The position numbers and the translations under genes are program-made. This document shows, one piece after another, positions 37,635 to 48,935 of a DNA stretch of 64,000 bases (position 1 is the first letter of the stretch; every line of letters begins with the position of its first letter). This DNA is from Sipunculus nudus (Eukaryota > Annelida > Sipuncula > Golfingiida > Sipunculidae), in contig CM049310.1 of assembly GCA_026874595.1 (NCBI GenBank), positions 26,709,058 through 26,773,057 of the forward strand, written 5' to 3'. A model generated the notes under the pieces. The model had not been told where the DNA came from. It saw nothing but the letters and a program-made list of their open reading frames with translations, and ran no database searches.

Positions 37635-37880
37635 ATGAAGTGGCTTGCGATTATCATCGTCTTGTCAGCGTCTTGTTGTGTATCTCAGGCATATATTCCG
37701 CAAACAATGGTCCATTCAAATTTAAAGAGGTCAGATCAGAATCAGACTGACTTATTTAGGTTTTTTACTAAGCCAGCAAAATGTTGCAAAACTTCGCCGT
37801 GCCCCGGTGTGATGGGCTGTGTCACTGACAGCGTCAGTGAAACTGAAGGTGCCACTGGCACGGGTGTTCACCCGAAATAA
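37635..37880 (+). CDS. Small secreted cysteine-containing peptide
   Basis: An 81-codon ORF with A at -3 of the ATG. Residues 1-19 form a signal peptide (M-K-W-L-A then an I/V/L core, ending V-S-Q-A). A Lys-Arg site at residues 32-33 could be a prohormone-type cleavage point. After it comes a Cys-Cys-x4-Cys-x5-Cys cluster (CCKTSPCPGVMGC) and a Ser/Thr/Gly-rich tail without cysteine. The stop codon overlaps an AATAAA polyadenylation signal. The layout of signal, short propeptide and CC-C-C core is shared by several secreted peptides, including some neuropeptide-like and venom peptides, but it is not enough to assign a function and a toxin role is not claimed. The ORF lies wholly inside the hAT-like element. 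A chance ORF is possible; signal peptide, cysteine cluster and poly(A) signal together argue against it. Confidence 0.5.
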   Translation: MKWLAIIIVLSASCCVSQAYIPQTMVHSNLKRSDQNQTDLFRFFTKPAKCCKTSPCPGVMGCVTDSVSETEGATGTGVHPK

Positions 37881-38109
37881 TAAAGTCAAAATTATTAAAA
37901 CACAGCTTTCCTTACAACTAGTCTGTGTAATAAATTATGTCTGTTTTAACCTTAATTTATTATATTAATAAATGTGCTCATAACATTACTACACTGACCA
38001 AAGATAATCAAAACAGAAACAACAAAACAATACCCAATATTGTGGGTCTTCAAATTATTTGAAATTTATTCTTGTAGTTCACAAACCTAAAACAATCATA
38101 ATAAAATAC

Positions 38110-38116
<7 letters not shown>

Positions 38117-38162
<46 letters not shown>
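38117..38162. repeat. (AT)n microsatellite
   Basis: About 45 bp of TA dinucleotide repeats inside the hAT-like element downstream of the peptide ORF. Confidence 0.95.
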
Positions 38163-38169
<7 letters not shown>

Positions 38170-38578
38170 ATCAACTTTTCATTTCATGTGACACCTTACT
38201 TAAAACCAAGAAAAGACTTTTCTTTTATGCACTGATAAATGTTGACAAAAACTTTATGGGGGCAACCAATTTATACAGGAGGACCACTTGTTTTTGAGAG
38301 TGTCCTGTCCTCGGGACCAGTAGATTTTACAAAATTCTTCGAGCCCTGATGGTACATACCTCTCCATTTTAAATTTATAACAAAGACATGTACAGATATA
38401 CATCCATGTGAGAACAGATATTTAGTACTTGTTACTGTTACCACCTCTAAACACTGTTCTTTTGGCTGAGGGCTTTTGTCAGCTTCTGCTGATATTCTAG
38501 TATACTTGTTACTGTAACCACCTCCAAACACTGTTCTTTTGGCTGAGGGCTTTTGTCAGCTTCTGCTGATATTCTAGT

Positions 38579-40070
38579 TATATTGTTGGAAGTCTATATT
38601 AGTCTGTTACAGGGACCTACATTCACATACCTGGTATGTTAAATATTCATGAAGTATAGAATTTTATTATATATGCCAGTTGTTCTGAAACCATTTGTTT
38701 ACTCATCTACACTTGTTAATGGAAATTAACTTGCATCAGGCATGATCAGTGTAGCAAAGCATAAGCCTTGTGCATGCCACCTGGTGTCTGTACTGCGCAG
38801 CTTCACAAATCAAGAAAGTTCAAGCTTCCAGCTGGTGTTTTTTCTATATATCTTAATTTTTTTAAAGTTTTCGCTCATGTGCAAGATCAGACCTCTGATC
38901 ACGCAGTCTTGTTATTGTAAACAGACACATGTGGACTTTGTTTACTCACAGACAGAACCATAACAACATATTTATAAGAGAGGTCAGTTCTCACACTCCA
39001 CAGAATGGGAATCACAAGAGACAACTCTATTTAGGGTTTGTTGGCGGTACAGTTTGACTCCCACCATGCACCGCAGCATCTTAATTAGTACAAAAGGTAT
39101 ACATGTAGTGAAGAGGGCAATGTAGTCCGTTCAGATATGTTGGATAAGAATTGTTTCAAGACAAATTACATAATCATGGGTGTTTTTGTCGAAAGGACTT
39201 CACGAAATAAATAATATTTTGCAAGCACAACCATGTTAAATGTTAACAGAAAATGTTTAACAAATTCTTATTTTAAAGTTGAGACAAGTAGTCCTGGGCA
39301 TCCCACAGTGCCTATTAGGAAGAGATTTTTTGAGGTAGAAATAACCTTTAGCTGAGGGGTGGTGAATTCTACATAGTAAGTCTGTCTATAGGAATAGAGA
39401 AACTGGGAAACTTTTGTATTCTGCCAAAATGAACATATAGTGTGAGATAATATTTACACAAGTTATTGCAAATGTTTATGTACCTTTAAGGTAAATAAAT
39501 ATATAACTAAAGTATCTAGCTATGTTGTATGTGATCTACAATGGGATGCTTGCACTGATCATGCTGAATCAGGGGAATACATTAGCCCCTGGGAAAAAAT
39601 GTTATGTCTGTCAAATGTCAGTATAATTAATGATTTATTTTTAAAATATTAAATATTTCTAGTTGCACAGGTATCAATATTGTATCAGTAACTGATCATT
39701 GGTCACTGAAAGCTTGGTCATAAAGCAGTTTGAAAATTCATTCTCCCTTATAGGAAGCCCTATGTTCCTTTCACATTGTTAAAAGCCACAAAAGAGTCAA
39801 GAAATATGCAATGTAACTTTCATTATCAGTTGAAGAACTTTTTGCATACATGGCTGTGTGTCCCAATAAATGTATTATTAAAATCAAATGTGTTCTCAGT
39901 AATCATGACTTGAAAGTACAGCTGTAATGTATTAAGGCTAGATGACAGAACAAAGCACCAACAATTGAGTAACAACCATCGAATTATATTGATTCTGTTA
40001 ACAACTTACATCTTCAATAATGGAGCCTTAACTCAGGAAAGATTGACAAAGCCTAACCAGTTTTTTTTTA
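38579..40070. other. PASK intron with diverged repeat copy
   Basis: The stretch 39000-39380 resembles the interior of the candidate element at 32.4-33.3 kb (GGGTTTGTTGG, TTTGACTCC, CATCCCACAGTGCCTA, AGAGATT). The remainder shows no gene. Confidence 0.45.
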
Positions 40071-40074
40071 TATG

Positions 40075-40870
40075 CCCATCTGTAACGGGACGTATTATGG
40101 TATAACCACCGTCTGTCTGTTAACTTTTATTGTCGCTGCAATATCTTAGGCTTTGATGCATTTTCCATAACTCATCAAAACTACTCACAAATAGACTATC
40201 TTGCCCGAGTTCAATATTTGGCAAAGTCCACACATATTTAATAAGGTCACTAGGCTACCCTGTGGTGTCGTCGCAATAACTTACGAGGAATATGAATCAT
40301 GATGGATTTTGATAAAACTCAACAGAAATGTTAATCAGTGAAATATCTTGCCTATGTTCTATTTTACAGCAAAATCCTTGTATTATAAATGAGGTCAGAG
40401 GTCACCCAACTTGGGAGACACTGTGGTGACTTACCAAAAATCCTATGCATTTTCTTGAAACTCTTTTTACATATTTACCAATAAGAGCTTCTCATCACAA
40501 TAAAATTCGAAGTAAAATCCATGCATGTTCTATGAGGTCAGAGTTTACCAGGCTGCTTTGTCACAGGCCATTTCATGGTGTTGCCGTGATAACGTTCAAA
40601 GAATATAATGGATTTTGATCAAACTCAACGGAAATATAAAATCTCACTTAAGTTTAATTTCCAGCAAAATCCATGCTATTAAATGAGGTCAGAGGTCACC
40701 ACACTTTGGTGGCACCACCCTTACTTATATTATAAAAAATCTGTTGGATTTTCATATATCTCATAATGAGTATTAACCAATACAGTTTCTCACCTAAATT
40801 ACATTCTCAGCAAATTCATGCATATTTAATGAGGTCAGAGGTCACAAAATATGCAACGGGCTTATTATGC
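40075..40870. repeat. Degenerate tandem repeat with GAGGTCAGAGGTCAC
   Basis: About four or five units of roughly 140-170 bp, each containing GAGGTCAGAGGTCAC or close variants, an 'AATCCATGCAT' stretch and a 'GGATTTTGATCAAACTCA' stretch. No coding frame. Confidence 0.55.
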
Positions 40871-41429
40871 AACAATTGTGGTGCTCTTGTTATGTATAAG
40901 TTACATGTAAAATCAATACAGTTACATCCTGCCTCTGTCTGGCTCTGATCTAATTTTTATCTTGTTTACACCAGCAGACACAGCCAGACAGCTAGTAAAT
41001 GTTTTAATGTTCTGCAGCCTTTGCAGGGTGTATACCTATCAGACAGTGTGCGTGATGGACTGTTAATAATTTGCGTCTCCATTGATTTCCTGTCGTCTAC
41101 CAGAATAATTACCAGTTCAGGTGTGGCCACAACCAACAGCACCATTGTTGGCTGTATTGATCACATATTACTTGTTTGTAAGCAACCTCAGCTAGCTTGA
41201 GTCTGGCTGTATAGGATAATGTGCTGAACACTTTATTATTTTAAATATATATAGAATTTCCTTTAGATGTTTGGAAATAGACTTGGTTCTTTATTATGGG
41301 TTGTTTCTACCATAGTGAAAGTGGAACATTACCGGGTATGTTTATCTCTCAGACTGTGCAGCTAAAAGTGCAAGAGTACCAAAGTAAATGGTGTGAAATG
41401 TTAATCAGTTTTAAACAGTATAGTTTACA

Positions 41430-42060
41430 ATATCAAATAATGATGTGAATCATTGCATCATACTGTAGACCATTGGTGCCAGCTGTAAACCTTTTCATGT
41501 TTTTTGTGTCATTAGATACCCCCTCCACTTCCCCCCCAATTACTGCCACTTGATGAACGGTTTTCCTTCTTATTGAACCTTGATATTTAAGGTCAAATCT
41601 GCTGAAATATAAGATTTTTGTGAACCCAATATTTAACTTTTGAAGTGATGCTGATTTTTTCCTCAAATCTGATACACGTATTGTATAATAATCAGGATCT
41701 TGAACCAGTCTGAAAAAGGTGACTTTCAAGGTCAAATCTCTTGAAATTATATTTTTGAACCCAAAAATTGGTCAAATTTCAAATAGGCACACCTATTGTT
41801 TCAACCAAATTGTGAGAGGTGTTTGAAACCTTTTGACCTTGATCATTTGTGTCAAAAGTCTGTACAATTTTTTATGAACCCCAGAACTTTAAAAGTGCCG
41901 CAAATAATTCATCAAATTTGGTACACAAAATTGTTTCAACTAAGTTTCCAGAGGAGTTTGAAAACTGTTGACAATGACCATGAAATATCTGTTAAAAAGT
42001 TCAGACGCGTTAAATTACTGGTAGCCTTGACCTTGTAAAATGTCAATAACAGTTTCAGGA
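41430..42060. repeat. Diverged repeat with 'GAACCCCA' units
   Basis: Three or four loosely related units with TTTTGACCTTGA/AAGGTCAA words, ATTTTTGTGAACCC and 'GTACACAAATTGTTTCAA'. Similar text occurs at 61985-62150. Noncoding. Confidence 0.45.
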
Positions 42061-42429
42061 GGTGGCCTATTGGAAGAGGGACATGCCCAGTGTCTGGGCA
42101 TTATATATTCTCTGTAGTCATATTTTCTATTAATTTACTGTGTTCAAGTCTGCTAAACAAACACTTTGCCCTTGATCACCAAAATGAATTTATAGACGTC
42201 ATAAAAAATTTTTAGATCTGTGAAAGACTATGATCGTCCAAAGTATGAAGAAAATCAACCTTACTGGTGTTTCCAGGGAAAACTGTCTTTCTAAACCATC
42301 CAGAAATCTGTATATATCTGTTTCTGTATATGCATCCTCCATTCCAACCTCCTCTTTCCAGTTTGTTACCATTATATGTGAACCAGGATTGGTTGACCTA
42401 GTGAACACCAGGATAGTTGGTTCAGGATG

Positions 42430-42660
42430 AAAGGAATGAGAGTTTGATTAGAATAAGAGAGATAGAAAGAAAAAAAATGAGAGTCAGAATAAGAGAGAAA
42501 AGATGGAAAGAGAGAGAGTTAATTTAATTTTCATGGATCCTATGTCTTGTTTCATTTAATAATTTTATTTTGTCCGATAACGATATATGTAAGGCGTGTA
42601 ATATTGTAGAATGCATTTCATATTTACAAAGAGAGAGAGAGCGAGAGAGAATGCAGATGT
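42430..42660. repeat. Purine-rich GA tracts
   Basis: A polypurine strand of GAGAGA, AAAGAAAA and AAGAGAGA blocks at 42440-42520 and a GA run at 42629-42651. Simple-sequence DNA. Confidence 0.8.
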
Positions 42661-43305
42661 TGTGTTTATTTAGATAATTACAGGTGTACTTGCCTTAATG
42701 ATTAAATCAAGGTTACATGATCAAGGGTGCATTAATGTTTGTATTACACTTAAAGAGATCCCTTTCGCGGCGGAGCGGTTTTCAACTGCACGAACAGCTT
42801 AATTATATCATGCAAGCGGGGTTTCCCCAGGTTAACGTGATGAAAACATCCAAGCTAACATTTTAAAGTAAAAAAATATTGTTTATATTTAAGGAATATG
42901 TATAATCTCTTATAATAACCTTTATGACAACAAATTTAAAACCAGTTTTTTTGTCCATCAACATATATGTGTCATGAATTATGCAAAAACAATCGCTAGG
43001 GGTAACTTAATAAAAACATGCAAGAATGAATATAAAGCTGACACAAGAACGTAAGATTAATAATAATTTAATAAAAGCAGTGTTTTAAATAAGGCTGTGA
43101 TGGCCTCACACGTACAAGTTCGCTTGGAGCGTCGTGGTTCATTGATCGCACGGACCAAATTCAGGACACTAGCCTCGACAGTCAGCGATGTCGTGATCTG
43201 GTCAAAAATGCTTCAAAAACTGGTAGCTCCTGTATTTAAATGTTCCTTGATGTCTTCCTTTGTCTTCTTTTTCCATGACCATTGCATACTGTGGTTGCCT
43301 TTTTG

Positions 43306-43373
43306 TTCGCGAGGGTTTTAATTTCGCGATATTCGCGAATGGAAAATAATCGCGAAAATGAAGCCCTCGGGAA
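43306..43373. mobile_element. 68-bp foldback with CGCGAA motifs
   Basis: The left arm TTCGCGAGGGTTTTAATTTC and the right arm GAAAATGAAGCCCTCGGGAA are imperfect inverted repeats of 24 bp flanking a TATTCGCGAATGG centre. It is probably a miniature foldback element. Confidence 0.55.
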
Positions 43374-43589
43374 TAATTGGCCGATTTCGTGTGTCTTTCA
43401 TATTTAGTTTAGCCAATACTTGTATGGGAATAGGTTATAACGGTAAGAAATTTTATAATAAGTTACATCCATACAGGTATAGGGAAAACATTACCTTAAA
43501 GCGGATAGCTGGGCGGACACTGGATAGATGGGGCTCATTGGAAGCATGTGTAACAGTGTCTGTTTGTTGTTTTCTTTCTCAGAGCTCCT

Positions 43590-45985
43590 AACACTTTATG
43601 TTTAGTGACAATGTTTCTCATCAGTCCTCTCCATACCACTTTATGTTTAGTGACAATGTTTCTCATCAGACCTCTCCATACCACTTTATGTTTAGTGACA
43701 ATGTTTCTCATAAGTCCTCTCCATACCACCTTATGTTTAGTGACAATGTTTCTCATCAATCCTCTCCATACCACTTTATGTTTAGTGACAATGTTTCTCA
43801 TCAGTCCTCTCCATACCACTTTATGTTTAGTGACAATGTTTCTCATCAGTCCTCTCCATACCACTTTATGTTTAGTGACAAATTTTCCCATCAGACCTCT
43901 CCATACAACTTTATGTTCAGTGAAAATGTTTCTCATCAATCCTCTCCATTCCATTTAATGTTTAGTGACAATGTTTCTCATCAGTCCTCTCCATACCACT
44001 TTATGTTTAGTGACAATGTTTCTCATCAGTCCTGTCCATACAACTTTATGTTTAGTGACAATGTTTCTCATCAATCCTCTCCATACCACTTTATGTTTAG
44101 TGACAATGTTTCTCATCAGTCCTCTCCATACCACTTTATGTTTAGTGACAATGTTTCTCATCAGTCCTCTCCATACCACTTTATGTTTAGTGACAATGTT
44201 TCTCATCAGTCCTCTCCATACCACTTTATGTTTAGTGACAATGTTTCTCATCAGTCCTGTCCATACAACTTTATGTTTAGTGAAAATGTTTCTCATCAAT
44301 CCTCTCCATACCACTTTATGTTTAGTGACAATGTTTCTCTTCAGTCCTCTCCATACCACTTTATGTTTAGTGACAATGTTTCTCATCAGTCCTCTCCATA
44401 CCACCTTATGTTTAGTGACAATGTTTCTCATCAGTCCTCTCCATACCACTTTATGTTTAGTGACAATGTTTCTCATCAGTCCTCTCCATACCACTTTATG
44501 TTTAGTGACAATGTTTCTCATCAGTCCTCTCCATACCACTTTATGTTTAGTGACAATGTTTCTCATCAACCCTCTCCATACCACTTTATGTTGAGTGACA
44601 ATGTTTCTCATCAGTCCTCTCCATACCACTTTATGTTTAGTGACAATGTTTCTCATCAGACCTCTCCATACCACTTTATGTTTAGTGACAATGTTTCTCA
44701 TCAGTCCTCTCCATACCACTTTATGTTTAGTGACAATGTTTCTCATCAGTCCTCTCCATACCACTTTATGTTTAGTGACAATGTTTCTCATCAGACCTCT
44801 CCATACCACTTTATGTTTAGTGACAATGTTTCTCATCAGTCCTCTCCATACCACTTTATGTTTAGTGACAATGTTTCTCATCAGTCCTCTCCATACCACA
44901 TTATGTTTAGTGACAATGTTTCTCATCAGTCCTCTCCATACAACTTTATGTTTAGTGACAATGTTTCTCATCAGTCTTCTCCATACCACTTTATGTTTAG
45001 TGACAACGTTTCCCATTAGACCTCTCCATACCACTTTATGTTTAGTGACAATGTTTCTCATCAGTCCTCTCCATACCACTTTATGTTTAGTGACAATGTT
45101 TCCCATTAGACCTCTCCATACCACTTTATGTTTAGTGACAATGTTTCTCATCAACCCTCTCCATACCACTTTATGTTTAGTGAAAATGTTTCTCATCAGT
45201 CCTCTCCATACCACTTTATGTTTAGTGACAATGTTTCTCATCAGACCTCTCCATACCACTTTATGTTTAGTGACAATGTTTCTCATCAGTCCTCTCCATA
45301 CCACTTTATGTTTAGTGACAATGTTTCTCATCAGTCCTGTCCATACAACTTTATGTTTAGTGAAAATGTTTCTCATCAGACCTCTCCATACCACTTTATG
45401 TTTAGTGACAATGTTTCTCATCAGTCCTCTCCATACCACTTTATGTTTAGTGACAATGTTTCTCATCAGACCTCTCCATACCACTTTATGTTTAGTGACA
45501 ATGTTTCTCATCAGACCTCTCCATACCACTTTATGTTTAGTGACAATGTTTCTCATCAGTCCTCTCCATACCACTTTATGTTTAGTGACAATGTTTCTCA
45601 TCAGTCCTGTCCATACAACTATATGTTTAGTGACAATGTTTCTCATCAGTCTTCTCCATACCACTTTATGTTTAGTGACAGTGTTTCCCATTAGACCTCT
45701 CCATACCACTTTATGTTTAGTGACAATGTTCCTCATCAGTCCTCTCCATACCACTTTATGTTTAGTAACAATGTTTCCCATTAGACCTCTCCATACCACT
45801 TTATGTTTAGTGACAATGTTTCTCATCAACCCTCTCCATACCACTTTATGTTTAGTGACAATGTTTCTCATCAGTCCTCTCCATACCACTTTATGTTTAG
45901 TGACAATGTTTCTCATCAGTCCTCTCCATACCACTTTATGTTTTTAGTGACAATGTTTCTCATCAGTCCTCTCCATACATCTTTA
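43590..45985. repeat. 45-bp minisatellite, about 53 units
   Basis: Head-to-tail units of exactly 45 bp (each containing TTTATGTTTAGTGACAATG and TTTCTCATCAGTCCTCTCC) fill 2.4 kb of a PASK intron. Variants such as CAGACC, CAATCC, CATACAAC, GTGAAAATG and CCCATTAGACC recur at intervals, suggesting larger blocks. One unit near 45940 carries an extra TT. Because 45 is a multiple of three, long ORFs appear on both strands (up to 659 codons on the minus strand); they are a product of the period and not evidence for a protein. There are no unique spacers, so it is not a CRISPR array. Confidence 0.95.
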
Positions 45986-47849
45986 ATCCTGTTAACTTAT
46001 GTCCTAAATTACCTCTTAGTCTAACCCTGGTGTGAATATTGATTTCTTTTGAAATTTTTGTGTTGTGAGTTTTCTTATTAGTTTAAAACTTCTGAATTAA
46101 TGGATGTTGCCTACTTTTCTTTTTCCAGATACAATATTATACCATGAACAATAACTTTTACAAATTTGTAATAAGAACCAGCCAAAGCAATAATGATCAG
46201 TTCAGTTTTAAAACAAATCAAGGAAGCTTTTAAAAAAATAAGAAAGTGAATGGTTCCTTTCAAATGGAATAACATCTAAAGTACCATCCTTTTTTATGTT
46301 TCATATTATTTTTATCTCTGGAACTGTCAGGGCAACAATGCTGTAATCCTATTGGTCCATGGGGTTCTACTGTCATATCAGGAAACTACCACAGGTTTAA
46401 TCAGTCAGGCAAGGTCTGCTCAGGGTCAGAGGTGTAGTATTAAAATAGTTGTCAGGTACACAGTTACAGAGTTGCCAGGCTAGTCCTGTAGTGTTTGTAT
46501 TGATCAGGGCCAGGTAGCTCCAGGTACACTAGGGATCCTTGCATGATACATTACATAATCAGGAACATATACTGCTGCCTGCAGTGTAATCAAAACACCT
46601 GCCTGTAATCAGGCTCTCTAGAGTGGGTTTATTCTGAGATGATCATATAATTGATGTATAAACACTGCTGATCCAATGGCTATCTCTATTACATTAGAGG
46701 CCATTGGCATACCTGTCTCTGTGTAACAGGTAGCTTTTGTTATGTAAAGGACACTGTCACTTGAATAATTCCAGGAACTTGGAAATGCAGCTAACAGACA
46801 GGTTTGACCTAAGATAAGAAGCTTCATCCAATAACTGCAGTACTTAGTATAGTGAAAGTATACAGCGTTTTTATGGCTCCAGCGGTTGGTCAGTGACTGT
46901 GATTAATGAAAGGCTGTGACCATACCAGTGGGCAGTGACTGTGGTATGTGAAACTGAAAGGCTTTGACTATACAGGTTGGTCAGTGACTGGGATATATGA
47001 AAGGCTTTGCCCATAGGGGTGGTCAGTGCTGGCAGTGCATTCACAGGAGCTCTCAGTGACTGTTTAATAAGTCATGGGAGCTGGTCACAGTAGGAGGTCC
47101 TTTAAATGGAACAAGAGGAAAAAGGTATGTCAGTAACATGTTTGGTATGCTCATCTATCATGAGTGTGGAAGGGATATGACATTGTATTTGTTTATCTGA
47201 CTTCAATTTATTTGACTGTGTTGGCAGTTAGATTGTCTGATTTGTCTGGAAAACAAGTACTGGGCTAGCCAGTGAATATTATGAAGTTTTAATAATTAAA
47301 TTTAAAGTTGAAATAAGTAATAAACTTAATTAGGAAAAAAATATCATACTTACAGGTAAGATGAAGGCTGAAGGATGAAGACTTAATATCATTATATGGA
47401 AGACTTAAATTTTATCTTTTAAGAACATACATATCTGAATTAACTGAATAGAAAGGCCTGCAAAATAAAATTTACTTTTGCTAAATTAGCTTGTGCCAGA
47501 TATAATTTCTGGCTCATTTGTTTCTGTCTGTCATGTGAACATTGTTCATGTGTTAGATATATAATGATTTTTTCACATATATCCTGATGTTATGTTTTGT
47601 TTGAGGTGCTTGCACAAGCTATTATCCAGGGACTTCATAATATATTTCAGTTTTCTTTTGTGTTGTCATAAATTTCTGTATAATATTTTTAGAGTTCTAG
47701 ATAGAAATAAATTTAAAAAAATGACAAAGCTTATATACATGCACATAATTGATTCCAAAAACATTAATTACCTTAAAATATTACCTAAGCTGCATTGTCT
47801 AAATATAAAATTGGTCAGCATTTTAAGGCAGCCAGACCGGTCTCCCTTA
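45986..47849. other. PASK intron, weak repeats
   Basis: No gene recognised. At 46886-47035 a segment with GGTCAGTGACTG, ATGAAAGGCT and TTTGAC words recurs about three times at roughly 50-60 bp spacing. Confidence 0.4.
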
Positions 47850-48100
47850 ACACCTATGATGGAACACCATGAAACACCCACTTAACTTCATATCTGAAGC
47901 AAAAAACGTAACACCAATAGATAAATAATCATCTGATGAATGTATCTCTGCAATATTGTGTCATAAATTTATGACATGATAAAGATAAAAGAGTGTTTTG
48001 TGCCATGGTCGGTTCACCGTTTGACACAGTAGCCATTTATGCCAGCTATGATGCTGCCCCCAAGTAAAGTCGCAATCAAGCAGAGCACTTGTCATTGGTA
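47850..48100. mobile_element. Diverged MITE copy related to 17.7-18.1 kb
   Basis: Read on the minus strand, this segment follows the order of 17840-18086 (GCTTGATTG, GGGGGCAG, GCTGGCATAAAT, GGTGAACC, TTTATGTCATAAATTTATG, GAAACACC). Its outer end is ATGATGGAACACCATGAAAC, but the 24-bp palindrome is missing. Confidence 0.5.
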
Positions 48101-48399
48101 TGCAACAGATGATCTGCAGTTATGATTATAACACAATATTACAGGGTTGGCAACCCTTCAATTTTATATAGTGTATATTCTGAGTTACTCGCTGGATTTG
48201 TAATTTCATTAAATTAATTGATAACCATTATTCACAAATTTATCCAAGTCAGGCCGATCTTGGGTCAACATTGGTTACATAACAAATTTGTTTTTCTAGG
48301 AAATATATGCTTCTAAGTTCTAACTCCAATTTATAGTATAAAAAGCAGTGTTTAAATCAATAAAATGCAATATATCATGATGAAAAAAATATTTACCTG

Positions 48400-48935
48400 T
48401 GGATTTACCAGATGTGTTTATGGTCACTGTGACTTTGTCTTTGTTACTGGAAGAAATGAAGGGAAAACCTACATTTTCCATTAAAACAAATTTTTACACT
48501 TCAAGACTGCCTTATATCACAACCCCTGTTGTCATTTTGTTCAGATTTGGCATAACTATATTTCCTATGTACAAGCTAGGAATAAGGTCAATATTTTGTA
48601 ATTTATAGGGATTATGGTTCTGGACATAATGTATCATGTCAAAATATCAAGAAGATATTTACTCACTAAACATGGGAACTGTGGGAGCTAGAGAGCTTTA
48701 TTTAAGCATATAACTATATTTAATGCAGATTTAATTGTATATCAGAAATCAGGTAAAAATTATGAAAATTGTACAAGTTCTTCGCATCAGTGTAAAATCA
48801 TTACCTTGAATGTTGTCCAACTTTGAACATGGCACATTGGATTGGATCGGCAAGCCCACAGAATAGTGACCTTGCTGTGGATTTGGTGCTGATTCACATA
48901 AAATTTCAGATTTGTGAAAAATAGTAGTTGCAGTT
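48400..48935 (+). mobile_element. Diverged family A body fragment
   Basis: It follows family A interior order (TTCCATTAAAACAAATTTTT, CACTTCAAGACTGCCT, ATGTACAAGCTAGGAA, then TTGTCCAACTTTG and GGCACATT) without terminal hairpins. An old remnant. Confidence 0.5.

Larger units (their letters stand above)
36981..38348. mobile_element. hAT-like element carrying a peptide ORF
   Basis: A perfect 15-bp terminal inverted repeat, CAGGGCTCGAAGAAT and ATTCTTCGAGCCCTG, bounds 1368 bp. CAGGG ends are common among hAT-superfamily transposons. The insert breaks the family B sequence GAATCATGGTACATACC: the left flank reads GAATCATACCT and the right flank ATGGTACATACC, so a clean 8-bp target duplication is not visible and a small rearrangement may have followed. 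No transposase is present; the interior holds one intact small ORF (37635-37880) and an (AT)n tract near the right end. Confidence 0.65.
36090..38501 (+). mobile_element. Family B element, inner copy
   Basis: It starts TTAGCCCTCAGCCCTTAGG and ends GATATTCTAGT at 38501. The left flank ATATTT and right flank ATACTTG rejoin to nearly the intact family B sequence (ATATTTAGTACTTG), with no duplicated target. Modules appear twice (around 36180-36480 and 36480-36970). It is itself split by a hAT-like insertion at 36981-38348. Confidence 0.65.
35428..38578 (+). mobile_element. Family B element, outer copy
   Basis: It opens with TTTTTAGAGCTCAGCCC, a TCAGCC/GGCTGA hairpin and CCGT runs. It continues through the GTGAGCGGGATATC and GGTGACCTTGACC modules to CAGATATTT at about 36089. 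It resumes at 38502 (TACTTGTTACTG) and ends GGCTGAGGGCT, TCAGC-TTCT-GCTGA and CTAGT at 38578. A second family B copy fills the gap. The apparent duplicated 3' end at 38410-38578 is explained by this nesting. Confidence 0.65.

Noticed and set aside
38410-38578. Local tandem duplication of the family B 3' end
   Set aside because: Better explained as the end of an inner family B copy followed by the end of the outer copy it inserted into.
43598-45947. Long ORFs (up to 659 codons) of 15-residue repeats on both strands
   Set aside because: They follow from a 45-bp tandem unit whose length is a multiple of three; several frames on both strands are open alike, and there is no signal, start context or flanking exon.
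43590-45985. Possible CRISPR array
   Set aside because: Units are contiguous with no unique spacers, and the surroundings are eukaryotic introns.
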